This document shows, in pieces, positions 17,073 through 25,967 of a stretch of 64,000 nucleotides of DNA (position 1 is the first letter of the stretch; each line of letters opens with the position of its first letter). The notes beneath the pieces are model-generated. The model was not told the origin of the DNA, did no database searches, and was given only the letters and a program-made list of their open reading frames with translations. The translations under genes were made by a program, and so were the position numbers. Source of the DNA: Clostridia bacterium. Lineage in GTDB: Bacteria > Bacillota > Clostridia > Christensenellales > Aristaeellaceae. Where the stretch lies: contig JAFRLY010000032.1 in NCBI GenBank assembly GCA_017431005.1, positions 1-64,000 of the forward strand. The letters run 5' to 3'.

Positions 17073-17693
17073 TCAGGGCGCGGAGGTCATCGCCGGCACC
17101 GTGGGGAAAAGCTCCGTAAAGGTCCGGTAATGATCCTCCGTATACCATACATGTCCGTCGTTCGAGTAAATCACGCGGTAAGCGTTGCGCTTTCCGCCGG
17201 TGTACCAGCAGTCCGCCTCATAGTACTGCCGGCCCTGCACCTTCGGCAGGGCGCCTTCATAGTTGCCGAACCGGTCGCCGCCGATGCTCATGCCCGGGGC
17301 CACGTCGCTGACGTAATTGTACCGGCTGTCCCAGCCCAGGTTCTGCGCCTCCCGCTTCGTCAGGAAGTTTTCCGGCAGCTCGCCGTGGGCAAAGATGTAA
17401 TCCGCGATGCTCTGCGGGTCAATGATCGGGCCGTCCGGCACCGGGGTGGGCGTAATCTCTCCCGTTTCCGCCTCAGGTTCGGTTTCCGCTTCCGCAGGCG
17501 TCACCGCCGCCGCGGGCGCCGGGGTCGGGGTATTGCTCTTTTTCTTCTTTTTCCTGGCCTGGAGCACCACACGGGCGCCGTCCCCCGTATCCGGGACCTC
17601 CGCCTTCGCGGAGAGAGCCGCCCAGACCGCGCCGGCCGTCAGCAGCAGGGTCAGCAGCAGCGCGGCCAGCTGCCGGTGTTTTCCTTGTTTCAT
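17073..17693 (-). CDS. Secreted barnase-family ribonuclease
   Basis: 206 residues: an N-terminal signal or anchor helix (LAALLLTLLLTAGAVWAALS), a Lys run and Pro/Thr/Glu linker, then a barnase domain from about 92. IADYIFAHGELPENFLTKRE, DVAPGMSIGGDRFGNYEG and DHYRTF align with barnase. The catalytic set is conserved: E159 (YEADCWY), R173 (NAYRVIY) and H188 (TEDHYRTF). It would cleave RNA outside the cell. No barstar-like inhibitor gene is visible anywhere in the window, although barnase is lethal inside cells; efficient export or a distant barstar is implied. Confidence 0.87.
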   Translation of the reverse strand: MKQGKHRQLAALLLTLLLTAGAVWAALSAKAEVPDTGDGARVVLQARKKKKKSNTPTPAPAAAVTPAEAETEPEAETGEITPTPVPDGPIIDPQSIADYIFAHGELPENFLTKREAQNLGWDSRYNYVSDVAPGMSIGGDRFGNYEGALPKVQGRQYYEADCWYTGGKRNAYRVIYSNDGHVWYTEDHYRTFTELFPTVPAMTSAP

Positions 17694-17717
17694 GCTTCCG
17701 CCTCCTCGCGGGAACCC

Positions 17718-18197
17718 TTATTTGTGATACCGTTCCCCGGCGATGATTTTCTCCGCCCGGTACAGCTGCTCCAGCAGCATGACCCGGGCCAGCTGGTGGG
17801 GAAAGGTCATCGGGCCCATGGAGAGCTCCTCGTCGGCCCGCGCCAGCACGTTGCTCCCCAGCCCCAGGCTTCCGCCCACCAGGAAAACCACCCGTCCCGC
17901 GCCCCGGGTCCGCAGTTCCGCCACATGGACGGCCAGCTCCTCCGAGCTCATCCGCTTTCCGGGAATCGTCAGGGCGATCACATGGTCCCCCTGTTTCAAA
18001 CGCTGCAGAACGTCTTCCCCTTCCCGGGTGCGCAGCTGTTCCTCCAGCGCGGGGGAGCTGCCGGCAGGCTCCGGCAGGTCGTTCAGCTCAATTTCCTCAA
18101 ACTTCCCGAAGCGGCTCAGCCGCCTGATGTACTCATCCGCCATCTGGCGGTACGGCTTTTCCTTCATCCGCCCGACGGCGATCACCGCCGTGCTCAT
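17718..18197 (-). CDS. rlmH: 23S rRNA pseudouridine-1915 N3-methyltransferase RlmH
   Basis: 159-residue SPOUT methyltransferase acting on 70S ribosomes at helix 69. Diagnostic features are MSTAVIAVGRMKEKPYRQMADEY at the N-terminus, FLVGGSLGLGSNVL and the C-terminal MTFPHQLARVMLLEQLYRAEKI...GERYHK. The start ATG at 18197 overlaps the araR stop as ATGA; a longer open frame upstream lies inside araR and is not real. Length is exactly that of the family. Confidence 0.94.
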   Translation of the reverse strand: MSTAVIAVGRMKEKPYRQMADEYIRRLSRFGKFEEIELNDLPEPAGSSPALEEQLRTREGEDVLQRLKQGDHVIALTIPGKRMSSEELAVHVAELRTRGAGRVVFLVGGSLGLGSNVLARADEELSMGPMTFPHQLARVMLLEQLYRAEKIIAGERYHK

Positions 18198-19285
18198 CCG
18201 TTTTTCCGGACCGGGGCGGAATCCCGCTCGATCAGGGTCCACTTCATGGACTCGTTTCCTTCCTTCTCGCCCTCCAGCATCCGCAGCATCTTTTCCGCGG
18301 CCCGAGCGCCGAAGCGCTCCTTGGGATGGGCAAGGGTGGTCAGCGCCGGCCGGCACAGCGCGCTGACCTGCGCGTTGTCAAAGCTGATGATGCCGAGATC
18401 CTCCGGCAGGTTCACGCCCAGGTTCTCCAGCGCCTCGATCACCGGCGACGCAAAGATATCGTTATAGCAGACCAGGCCGTCAAACTCCTTCGCCGCCAGC
18501 CGCTGCAGGAAGGCTTCGCCCTTCACCGACCGGAACAGCTCCATCCGCTCCTCCGTGTCGAAGGTCAGCAGGCTGTCCTCCGAGAAGGGCATGCCCAGGT
18601 CCGTCAGCGCCTCCCGGAAGCCCCGGGCCCGCTCCACGCCCTGCAGGTCATCCATCTTGAAAACGCCCGCCAGTTTTTTATAGCCCCGGTGCACGAGCTC
18701 CTCCGCCGCGCGGCGGCCGCCGCCGTAATCATCCATCACCAGATGGGGAACGCTGTCCAGCTCCCGGTAAAACGCGTTCATGAACAGCACCGGGATATTC
18801 CGCTCTGCCAGGCGCAGGAAGCAGTCCGCGTTCGGCGTGGGCTCCGCCGTCCGGCAGCCCTCGACGATCAGGCCGTCGACCTGCCCGTCCAGCAGGCGCT
18901 CCATCAGGCTGCGCTCCAGCGCCGGATCGTTCTGCGTGGCGCTCAGCACCATGACGGCGCTGTTCTCATTCAGGGTCTTCTCCACCCCGCTGAGAATCTC
19001 CGGGGAAATGTAATCCGTAATATACGAAGTCAGCATGCCGATCCGCAGCAGACCCTGCCGCTTCCTCGGCCCGTGGCGCACATAGGTTCCGCTGCCCCGG
19101 CGGCGGTCCACCAGACCGTCATCCTCCAGCTGGGCGATCGCCTGCCGCACCGTCTGCCGGCTGACCCGGAAACGGAAGCGCAGCTCCTCCTCCGTGGTCA
19201 GCTTGTCGCCGTCACGGAAAATACCCTCCGCGATCTCACGCCGCAGAATGTCCGCTACCTGGAGATACTTAGGCTTTCCAGCCAT
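18194..19285 (-). CDS. araR: AraR-like GntR/LacI hybrid transcriptional repressor
   Basis: 363 residues. The N-terminal GntR winged helix (TEEELRFRFRVSRQTVRQAIAQLEDDGLV, about 30-60) is joined to a LacI-type sugar-binding domain (IGMLTSYITDYISPEILSGVE onward). The effector domain resembles AraR of Bacillus (shared SYITDYI, DGLIVE and GVFKMDDLQGVERARGF elements), which senses arabinose. The GH51 arabinofuranosidase in the window is a plausible target. A promoter and an AraR-box-like half-site lie upstream, suggesting autoregulation. Confidence 0.8.
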   Translation of the reverse strand: MAGKPKYLQVADILRREIAEGIFRDGDKLTTEEELRFRFRVSRQTVRQAIAQLEDDGLVDRRRGSGTYVRHGPRKRQGLLRIGMLTSYITDYISPEILSGVEKTLNENSAVMVLSATQNDPALERSLMERLLDGQVDGLIVEGCRTAEPTPNADCFLRLAERNIPVLFMNAFYRELDSVPHLVMDDYGGGRRAAEELVHRGYKKLAGVFKMDDLQGVERARGFREALTDLGMPFSEDSLLTFDTEERMELFRSVKGEAFLQRLAAKEFDGLVCYNDIFASPVIEALENLGVNLPEDLGIISFDNAQVSALCRPALTTLAHPKERFGARAAEKMLRMLEGEKEGNESMKWTLIERDSAPVRKNG

Positions 19286-19318
19286 CGTTATCGCCTCCTC
19301 ATGGCATAGGTTGTTCCC

Positions 19319-19347
19319 ATTTTACCAGACAAATGTTACTTTTTCAA
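19319..19347 (-). promoter_or_regulatory. Sigma-A promoter of the araR operon
   Basis: TTGAAA (19347-19342), a 17-base spacer and TAAAAT (19324-19319) on the minus strand, followed by the araR start 34 bases further on. The spacer contains ATTTGT, an AraR-half-site-like hexamer. Confidence 0.7.
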
Positions 19348-19361
19348 TAGAAGGGACGTAA

Positions 19362-19377
19362 AAAGTACGAACAATTA
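19362..19377 (-). promoter_or_regulatory. Candidate AraR operator half-site
   Basis: On the minus strand AATTGTTCGTAC matches the left half and centre of the Bacillus AraR box (AWTTGTACGTACAAWT, from memory) except at one base. The right half, TTTTTA, does not match. It lies just upstream of the -35 box and overlaps the stop of the SpoU gene. Confidence 0.35.
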
Positions 19378-20112
19378 AGTCTCCTGATCCTTCTGCATGA
19401 AGGCATAGAGGCCGATGGCCGCCGCCACGCCCAGGTTCAGGGAATCGATCCGGTCATTGCTCTCAATGCGCACCGGCTGACCCAGCTTCGCGAACTCCGG
19501 CGGCAGCCCCCGGCCCTCGTTGCCGAAGATCAGCGTTCTGCGGCGGCGCACCGGGTTTTTCAGGATCTCCGCCAGGGGGACCGAAGCGTCCAGCATGAAG
19601 GGATAGAGATCCCGTTCCCCGGCTTCCGCGAGGTATTCCTCCGTGGAATCGTACACCCGCAGGCGCAGCTGGAACAGGCTGCCCATGCTGGCCCGCACCG
19701 TCCGGGGATCGAAGGGATCCACGCAGGGGCGGATCATCGCGGCGTCCTCCACGCCGAAGCCCAGGGCGGTCCGCAGGATCGTGCCCGCGTTCCCGCTGTC
19801 CCCCGGGTGATGCAGCAGGATATGCGGCTTCTCCGGATCCAGGGCATCCGAGAACTTTTCAAATACGGCCGCGGCAAAGCAGTTTTCCTTGCCGCTGATC
19901 CGGGCCAGGGCCCGGTCGGCCTCCTCCACCCGGACGCCGATCTTCTCCGCCAGGGCGGTCAGCCGGTCCACGCCCTCCCGCCCGGCGGCGGAGGAATGCA
20001 CCAGCACCCGGCGCACCCTGTCCGGTCGGTGCAGCAGGCACTCCATGGCCGGAAAGATCCCCGGGGCATAGCTGTAATCCAGATCCGATTTATATCCTGT
20101 CAGGGACGGCAT
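19375..20112 (-). CDS. TrmH/SpoU-family RNA 2'-O-methyltransferase
   Basis: 245 residues. The three SpoU motifs are present: HHPGDSGNAGTILRTALGFG, LIFGNEGRGLPPE and IESNDRIDSLNLGVAAAIGL. These form the knotted SAM-binding site. Methylation of rRNA or tRNA ribose is expected; the exact target cannot be read from sequence. It is the last gene of the minus-strand glycan cluster (15 bp after the DUF2304 gene) and stops just upstream of the araR promoter. Confidence 0.88.
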   Translation of the reverse strand: MPSLTGYKSDLDYSYAPGIFPAMECLLHRPDRVRRVLVHSSAAGREGVDRLTALAEKIGVRVEEADRALARISGKENCFAAAVFEKFSDALDPEKPHILLHHPGDSGNAGTILRTALGFGVEDAAMIRPCVDPFDPRTVRASMGSLFQLRLRVYDSTEEYLAEAGERDLYPFMLDASVPLAEILKNPVRRRRTLIFGNEGRGLPPEFAKLGQPVRIESNDRIDSLNLGVAAAIGLYAFMQKDQET

Positions 20113-20127
20113 AGCTCTCTCTTCCCC

Positions 20128-20481
20128 TCAGTCTTCCTTGTTTTTCTTTTCTTCGTTCAGCTTCTCAATCGCCGTCTTCTCGATCACTTCCGTGGTCTGG
20201 TGCCGGAGAGCCGCCAGCTTCCGGTCCATGAAGAAGACCTTCAGGATCAGCATGAAGATCACGATCAGGAACACCAGGTTGACCGCGCTCTCCACGCCGA
20301 GAAGCCCGGCCAGCTCCGTGATGATTTCCGGGAACACCGCCAGCAGCACCAGGACGCCGGCGGAGATAATCCAGTAGAAGGACTCGTCGTCCTTCATCTT
20401 ATCCTTCCGGATGCAGCGGAACACATAGATGAACGTCCACACCGCGCCGGCCAGCAGCAGAATTCTTACCGGTACCGACAT
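20128..20481 (-). CDS. DUF2304 small membrane protein
   Basis: About 117 residues with three hydrophobic helices (VRILLLAGAVWTFIYVF; WIISAGVLVLLAVFPEII; LVFLIVIFMLILKVFF) and a charged helical C-terminus, the pattern of DUF2304. The start ATG overlaps the upstream glycosyltransferase stop as TGATG and uses an AAGGAGG located inside that gene. DUF2304 proteins commonly accompany GT2 enzymes of the polyprenyl-phosphate-sugar type, so a role in membrane glycan transfer is likely. Confidence 0.78.
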   Translation of the reverse strand: MSVPVRILLLAGAVWTFIYVFRCIRKDKMKDDESFYWIISAGVLVLLAVFPEIITELAGLLGVESAVNLVFLIVIFMLILKVFFMDRKLAALRHQTTEVIEKTAIEKLNEEKKNKED

Positions 20482-21176
20482 CACAGATTCCTCCTTTTCC
20501 TGAACCACTGAATCAGGAATATGCAGGCCAGCATATGCCCCATGTAGCGGATGCTGCGCCAGGGGCTCAGATAGCTCTCACCTGCGGCGCGCTCCCGCAT
20601 GACCACGGGATATTCCTCCACCTTCGCCCCGCGGCGGATCAGGTAAGCCACCGTGTCCGGCTCCGGGCTGAAGTCCCTGTCCGTCGCCATGGTTCTCAGG
20701 ATCCGCTTCCCGTACAGGCGCATGCCGGAGGTTGCGTCCGTGATCCGCTTGCCGGTGGTCAGCTTTATCGCCCGGTTCAGCAGCCCGTTGCCGAAATGCC
20801 GCATGGATTTCGTCCGCTTTCCCTCCAGGAAGCGGCTGCCGATGACCAGGTCCAGCCCCTTCTGCTCCATCAGGGCAGCCATTTCGGGAACAAAGCGGGG
20901 ATCGTGCTGGCCGTCGCCGTCGATCTGCACCACCGCGTCGTAGCCGTTTTCCAGGGCATAGCGCATGCCGGTCTGCACCGCGCCGGTGAGCCCCAGGTTG
21001 GCCGACAGGTCCAGCAGGGGATAACCGTGCTCCCTGCAGAGCTTCGCGGTTTCATCCCGGGAGCCGTCGTTGACCACCGCAAAGTCGTACTGCGGCACGA
21101 CCCGCTTCACTTCCTCGGCGACGCTGACGATATTCTGCGCCTCATTGTAGGCCGGGATCACGACAAGAATCTTCAT
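20481..21176 (-). CDS. GT2 glycosyltransferase, polyprenyl-phosphate sugar synthase type
   Basis: 231 residues, DPM1/GtrB-like. Motifs are VVIPAYNEAQNI, VVNDGSRDETAKL, VQIDGDGQHDP (the metal-binding D-x-D region) and SGMRLYGKRI. It likely charges undecaprenyl phosphate with a single hexose. A hydrophobic stretch near the C-terminus (MGHMLACIFLIQWF) would touch the membrane. It is coupled by overlap to DUF2304 downstream and lies 47 bp after the DUF2142 gene. Confidence 0.85.
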   Translation of the reverse strand: MKILVVIPAYNEAQNIVSVAEEVKRVVPQYDFAVVNDGSRDETAKLCREHGYPLLDLSANLGLTGAVQTGMRYALENGYDAVVQIDGDGQHDPRFVPEMAALMEQKGLDLVIGSRFLEGKRTKSMRHFGNGLLNRAIKLTTGKRITDATSGMRLYGKRILRTMATDRDFSPEPDTVAYLIRRGAKVEEYPVVMRERAAGESYLSPWRSIRYMGHMLACIFLIQWFRKRRNL

Positions 21177-21223
21177 GCCTTCCTCCGTTTGAACTGTATA
21201 CTAAAGGTTTTCCGGATTTTTCC

Positions 21224-23422
21224 TTACAGGACAAACCTGCTGATGCAGGTTTCCCAGACAGCCGTGAACAGCACAAAGGCGATCACGGCAAAGGCCAGGC
21301 CGTTGTACAGGCGTCTTCTCCAGGGGATCTCCAGCTTCAGGGGCCGGGAGACCAGCTCCGAGCCCAGGATCATCATCAGCGGGAAGATCAGCGGAATCAG
21401 GTAGCGGTGCTGCACGCCGCTGATCGACTCCGACGCCACATTGGTGAACAGGATATACATGGAGGTCGCAACCAGCGCCGCCGTGCCCGCCAGCACGAGC
21501 AGCGTGAACAGCCGGGTCCAGACGCTCTTCGCCAGCGGACGGTCCGCCTTCGTTTTGTCGGTGAAGGCCAGCACGGCCAGCAGGATCATATACACCATGC
21601 TGAGGCTGGGATAGCCCATATAGCCGAAGGCCGTCAGCAGCGCGGGGCTGTTGTATACCGGATTCAGCAGGGCGCCCAGGAAGGTCAGCAGAATCTTCGC
21701 GTAGCCCAGCGGATTGCCCAGAATGAAGGCAATCTGGCCGTAGGCGTCGACATCCTCGCCGCCCCGCGTGTCGCTGGTCGTTCCGCCGGTCAGTATCGGG
21801 AGCATGAAGGTACCCAGCAGGATCAGGATACCCGCGATACCCAGCATCCAGTAAGCCCCGCGGCTGATCGCCCCGGAGGCCGCCGGTCTGCCGGCCTGCC
21901 GGAACTTTTTCTTCGGCATCAGGAGCGGCAGCAGCAGCATCGGGAAATAAATCGCCTTCGTCAGGCAGCCGAAGGTCATACTGATGAAAATGATCAGGGC
22001 GGTTTCCCAGGTAATCTGCCGGTCCGGCTCCTGCCATTCCGCATAAGCGTACGCCAGGCCCAGGGCAGTGAACGCCGTCACCCCGGGGTCATAGGCATAC
22101 TGCGTCGCCAGGAACATTGCCGTCGGGATCATCAGGGCGCCCGCCAGCATCATCCTGCCGCTCTTCAGCCGGTGAATCGCAAACCAGCCGACGATCGCGT
22201 ACGTCAGCAGGTTAAACAGCCGGCCCATGCAGAAAATCCAGTAATAGGGCAGCCGCAGGACACGGCCCGCATACATGCCCAGCCCGCCGAAGAACTCATA
22301 TACATTTTTGTGCTCCAGCGGTTTGCTCTCCACCGCATCCACGCCGCCGTCGTACTGCTCCTGGCCCCGGCGCAGGATTTCACGCTGTGCCTCCTCCCCG
22401 TTGAACCACTCGCTGAAGTCCGCGTCAAACAGCAGGTTGATATCCTCCCGGGACGTGATCCGCTCCTCGCCCAGGTAGGACCAGGTCAGCGCCTGGTCAA
22501 AGTGATAATCGTCATCCCAGCTGATATAGGGCATCGGGGGATAGAGATAAACCATCAGCAGGCCGGTGCACAGGCAGAGGATCAGGAACAGGTTTTCCGG
22601 CTTCTTCCCGAGGGTCCGGGTGAACGTCACGAGGCTCGCCAGGGCAAGGCCCACGGCGCCGCAGAAGAGCTGCCGCGGCAGGTTCATTTCCGGCTGCAGG
22701 CTGCCCATCCAGTGAACCCTGGCCAGGAAATACCCGGCCGTCCCGGCCGCCAGGAAGAGCAGCGTCAGCCCCGCGGTGCGCTTTCCGCTCTCCGTGAGGC
22801 CCTTCCCCGCCCGGCGCAGAACGTCCAGCAGCCGCCTGCCGGCATGCTTGTACATCAGGAACAGGATCAGGGCAAACAGGAACGGGAATATCAGGCCGAC
22901 ACGCCAGAGCCGCATGCTCTCCGGGATCGGCACCATCTCCAGAATCTCCGGGGAATAGACCAGCCGGTTGAAGTTGATCTTACCGTCCGCTTCAATCCGC
23001 AGCCGCTGGTATTTCCCCGCGGGCACGGCCGGCTCCCAGGCCATCAGGCTCTTGTCCGCAAGAAGGGAAACGCTCCGGTCCTCCGAAAAATCCTCGCCGG
23101 CCGCGGCATAGTAAACCTTCAGGTTCACGTCCTGCCGGATATGCTTCTTCGCCCAGAGCTCAAAGACGGAGACGTCCTCTTCCTTCCCGAGGTCGATGGT
23201 CACCGAGCCGCCGGCGGAAACATTGACCGCGCCGCTCTTGTATTCGGCGTTCTCCAGCTCCGCCTTTTCGAGATCCGCTTCCCCGGCAGCCTGAATGATC
23301 CGGGGCTCCGCCTCATACTCCGGAGGCTGGGTCGCGATCTGCAGGGCCTCCAGCCCGAAGGCCAGGGCTGCGGTGGCCAGCAGCGCCGCCAGAACCTTCA
23401 GTCCGCGTTTCTTTCCCTTCAT
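21224..23422 (-). CDS. DUF2142 polytopic membrane protein (GT-C-like)
   Basis: 732 residues: an N-terminal helix, an extracytoplasmic beta-rich region (about 30-165), then about ten membrane helices. The short MPYISWDDDYHFDQA with acidic residues after a helix, and GVQHRYLIPLIFPLM near the C-terminus, are typical of DUF2142. Family members resemble GT-C sugar transferases that take polyprenyl-linked sugars on the outer membrane face. The adjacent GT2 could supply the donor. Exact reaction unknown. Confidence 0.8.
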   Translation of the reverse strand: MKGKKRGLKVLAALLATAALAFGLEALQIATQPPEYEAEPRIIQAAGEADLEKAELENAEYKSGAVNVSAGGSVTIDLGKEEDVSVFELWAKKHIRQDVNLKVYYAAAGEDFSEDRSVSLLADKSLMAWEPAVPAGKYQRLRIEADGKINFNRLVYSPEILEMVPIPESMRLWRVGLIFPFLFALILFLMYKHAGRRLLDVLRRAGKGLTESGKRTAGLTLLFLAAGTAGYFLARVHWMGSLQPEMNLPRQLFCGAVGLALASLVTFTRTLGKKPENLFLILCLCTGLLMVYLYPPMPYISWDDDYHFDQALTWSYLGEERITSREDINLLFDADFSEWFNGEEAQREILRRGQEQYDGGVDAVESKPLEHKNVYEFFGGLGMYAGRVLRLPYYWIFCMGRLFNLLTYAIVGWFAIHRLKSGRMMLAGALMIPTAMFLATQYAYDPGVTAFTALGLAYAYAEWQEPDRQITWETALIIFISMTFGCLTKAIYFPMLLLPLLMPKKKFRQAGRPAASGAISRGAYWMLGIAGILILLGTFMLPILTGGTTSDTRGGEDVDAYGQIAFILGNPLGYAKILLTFLGALLNPVYNSPALLTAFGYMGYPSLSMVYMILLAVLAFTDKTKADRPLAKSVWTRLFTLLVLAGTAALVATSMYILFTNVASESISGVQHRYLIPLIFPLMMILGSELVSRPLKLEIPWRRRLYNGLAFAVIAFVLFTAVWETCISRFVL

Positions 23423-23447
23423 GCTCTTCTCCCCTGTCTGTTGCGTT

Positions 23448-24911
23448 TTACTTCGATTTCGTTATGCCAAGGTTTTTCAGTCTTTCCAGCAGGTCCTCCG
23501 CCGCGGGGTTTTTCAGCAGCAGCACCGCCGCGCCGTACAGCGGCACGGAAATCGCGAAGGCGCCCAGTGTCTGCGCAACGGGACCGGCAGCCCAGGTGTG
23601 TGCCCAGAGACAGACCGCGGCGATCACCGCGGAGCCGGCCAGGATGGAAAGCACCGTTCTTCCGGAAACCAGGCTCCGGATCCGGATCAGCTTTCCGGCC
23701 TCCCGCAGGCCCAGCACGCAGGCCGTGCCCTCCGCCAGGACGGTGGTCACCGCCGCCGCCGTGAAGCCGAAAAACGGAATCAGCAGCAGGTTCAGCAGGA
23801 TGTTCTCCGCCGCCGCGATGACCGTGATCCGGAGCACTTCCTTATCCTTCTTCGCGGGAATCAGGACGCAGGCCGTGACAAACCATCCAACCAGGCTCAG
23901 CACCAGCGCGGCGCACAGCCAGCGGACCGCGGCGAGGCCCGAAAGATACGGCGCGTCCGCAATGATCAGGATCAGCTGTTTTCCCAGGAAGAACAGCCCG
24001 ACCGCCACCGGCGCCAGCAGCGTCAGCAGCGCCTGGAAAATGCGCGACGCGTTTTTCTCAAACGCCTCCGGATCCCCGGCGGCCCACAGGGCGGAAAGCC
24101 GGGGCGTCACCGCCGTGATCACGGCGCTGAGCAGCGTCTTGAACAGCGTGTAGATCTTGACGGCCACGGAATAGAGGCCGACCTCATAATCCGACCGCAG
24201 GAAGCCCAGGATCAGCGTGTCGGAGTTGACATAGATACTGGTGGTCACCGTGTTCGCGAACAGGGTCAGTACCGGCTTCAGGTGCCGCCTCGCCGTTTCC
24301 GGCCGCACCGGGCGGACGGAGACCCCGTACTTCCGCCGGGCCGGGATGTTCAGCAGCTGCGCCCCGGCGGATGCCAGCACGGTGATCCAGGCATAGGTAT
24401 ACAGGTCATCCGGCGTACGGACCAGCAGAAAGAAGAGAATCAGCGCCAGGGCGTACACCCCGATGGTCCTCAGCGTGACATACAGGAAGTCCTCATAGAC
24501 CGTGTGCAACCAGTCGCAGCCCAGGGCCGTCAGCGCCATGTTGACGCTCAGGATCAGCAGCAGCTCCCGGCAGGCCGCGAACCGCGGCCACACGGTGACA
24601 AACACGCCCAGAATCAGATACACGACTGCCGCGGATATCAGATTGAGGGTGAACACCTCCGAGGCGAAGGCGCTCATCCGCTCCGGATCCTCCCGGAAGG
24701 CCACGCCCTCCCGCACCGCGTAGGTAGCAATGCCCAGGGCCGAGAACATCAGGAAATACCCGGCCGCGGCATTGGCAAAGGTGTAGCTGCCCACCGTATC
24801 CACGGAAAAGATCCGGCACACCCGCCAGAAGGTCATGACCGGGAAAAGTATGGTCAGGAGCGTTTTGATCCCGTTCAGCGCCGTGTTGACCCCCAGGGAA
24901 CGCTGTTTCAT
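23448..24911 (-). CDS. Wzx-like polysaccharide flippase
   Basis: 487 residues with about 14 predicted membrane helices and no soluble domain. The N-terminus MKQRSLGVNTALNGIKTLLTILFPVMTFWRV and the early FANAAAGYFLMFSALG pattern fit the MATE/MVF-type oligosaccharide flippases that move lipid-linked repeat units outward. It overlaps the preceding glycosyltransferase as ATGA, so the two should be co-translated. A second flippase lies in the 44-64 kb locus. Confidence 0.87.
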   Translation of the reverse strand: MKQRSLGVNTALNGIKTLLTILFPVMTFWRVCRIFSVDTVGSYTFANAAAGYFLMFSALGIATYAVREGVAFREDPERMSAFASEVFTLNLISAAVVYLILGVFVTVWPRFAACRELLLILSVNMALTALGCDWLHTVYEDFLYVTLRTIGVYALALILFFLLVRTPDDLYTYAWITVLASAGAQLLNIPARRKYGVSVRPVRPETARRHLKPVLTLFANTVTTSIYVNSDTLILGFLRSDYEVGLYSVAVKIYTLFKTLLSAVITAVTPRLSALWAAGDPEAFEKNASRIFQALLTLLAPVAVGLFFLGKQLILIIADAPYLSGLAAVRWLCAALVLSLVGWFVTACVLIPAKKDKEVLRITVIAAAENILLNLLLIPFFGFTAAAVTTVLAEGTACVLGLREAGKLIRIRSLVSGRTVLSILAGSAVIAAVCLWAHTWAAGPVAQTLGAFAISVPLYGAAVLLLKNPAAEDLLERLKNLGITKSK

Positions 24912-25960
24912 GTGCCTCCCCTTTCCCGCCTCCGGATCAGCCGCAGCCGCCGGCGGCCGCGCTCATACATCCAGAGCGCCCTGTCCCGGCCGGCCTGCAT
25001 CAGCCGCAGGGAAACCGCGTCCTTCGCCGGCACGCCCTCCGGCCGGGTTCCGCCGGTGCGCTCATTCCTGGGCGGGGGCGTCCGCCGCAGCACGGCCATG
25101 TCCGCGCTGAAGGCGGAGAAATCCGTTTCCCGCCGGACGGACAGGGCAATCATATCCGCCGCCTGGGTCCAGAAGAAGGCCGGCACCGCGCCGGGGCAGG
25201 TTTCCTTCAGATCCAGGGTGTCGTAGACCTCCTCAAACCTGCCGATGACCTCCTGCCTGCGCTGCCAGAGCTTGCCGAAATCCCCCTCCCGCAGGTTTTT
25301 CTCCGTCAGGGAGCCCGGCCGGCCCATATAATACCGGTACAGCAGGTCCGGCAGGATCGCGACGTTCTCAATATGGCAGAGGTAGGCCAGGTTGAAGCAG
25401 AAGTCCTCCGCGTAGGTGGAATGCTCCTCGAAGAGAATGTTGTTCTCCCGCAGGATCCGCGTGTCAAACAGCTTGCAGTAAACCCCTCCGCAGAGCGGGT
25501 TCGTCATCCATTTTGTCAGCGTCACGGTCGCATAGGCCCGGGCATAGCACCGCCGCCCTTCTTCCCGGAAGGCGCCGGTCACCCGCCCGGCCTCGTTGGT
25601 GATCATCATGCCGCACAGCGCCAGCCCGACGGTCTTCTCCTCCGCCGCGGCGCTCAGCTTCTCCGCCAGCTCCGGCTCGCATATGTCGTCGCAGTCCGCG
25701 AAAAGGATATGGGTTCCCCGGGCTTCCCGGATGCCCCGGTTCCGGGCCGCGCCTGGACCTGCGTGATCCCCCCGCAGCACCCGGAGGCGCGGATCCCGGG
25801 CCGCGTAATCCAGGCCGATCTCCAGGCTGCCGTCTGCGGACCCGTCGTCCACCAGCAGAATCTCCAGATCCCGGTACGTCTGCGCAAGCACGCTGTCCAG
25901 GCAGGCCCGCAGCGTCGCCGCGCCGTTGTAAACCGGAATCACAATACTGATCAAAGCCAC
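24908..25960 (-). CDS. GT2 family glycosyltransferase (EpsJ-like)
   Basis: 350 residues. The GT-A core shows SIVIPVYNGAATLRACLDSVLAQ, LLVDDGSADGS, GPGAARNRGIREA and the metal-binding FADCDD. The family assignment is clear; donor and acceptor are not readable. The C-terminus is Arg-rich (RRRLRLIRRRE), perhaps membrane-associating. It follows the polymerase gene by seven bases and overlaps the flippase gene downstream. Confidence 0.86.
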   Translation of the reverse strand: MALISIVIPVYNGAATLRACLDSVLAQTYRDLEILLVDDGSADGSLEIGLDYAARDPRLRVLRGDHAGPGAARNRGIREARGTHILFADCDDICEPELAEKLSAAAEEKTVGLALCGMMITNEAGRVTGAFREEGRRCYARAYATVTLTKWMTNPLCGGVYCKLFDTRILRENNILFEEHSTYAEDFCFNLAYLCHIENVAILPDLLYRYYMGRPGSLTEKNLREGDFGKLWQRRQEVIGRFEEVYDTLDLKETCPGAVPAFFWTQAADMIALSVRRETDFSAFSADMAVLRRTPPPRNERTGGTRPEGVPAKDAVSLRLMQAGRDRALWMYERGRRRLRLIRRRERGGT

Positions 25961-25967
25961 CGAACGG

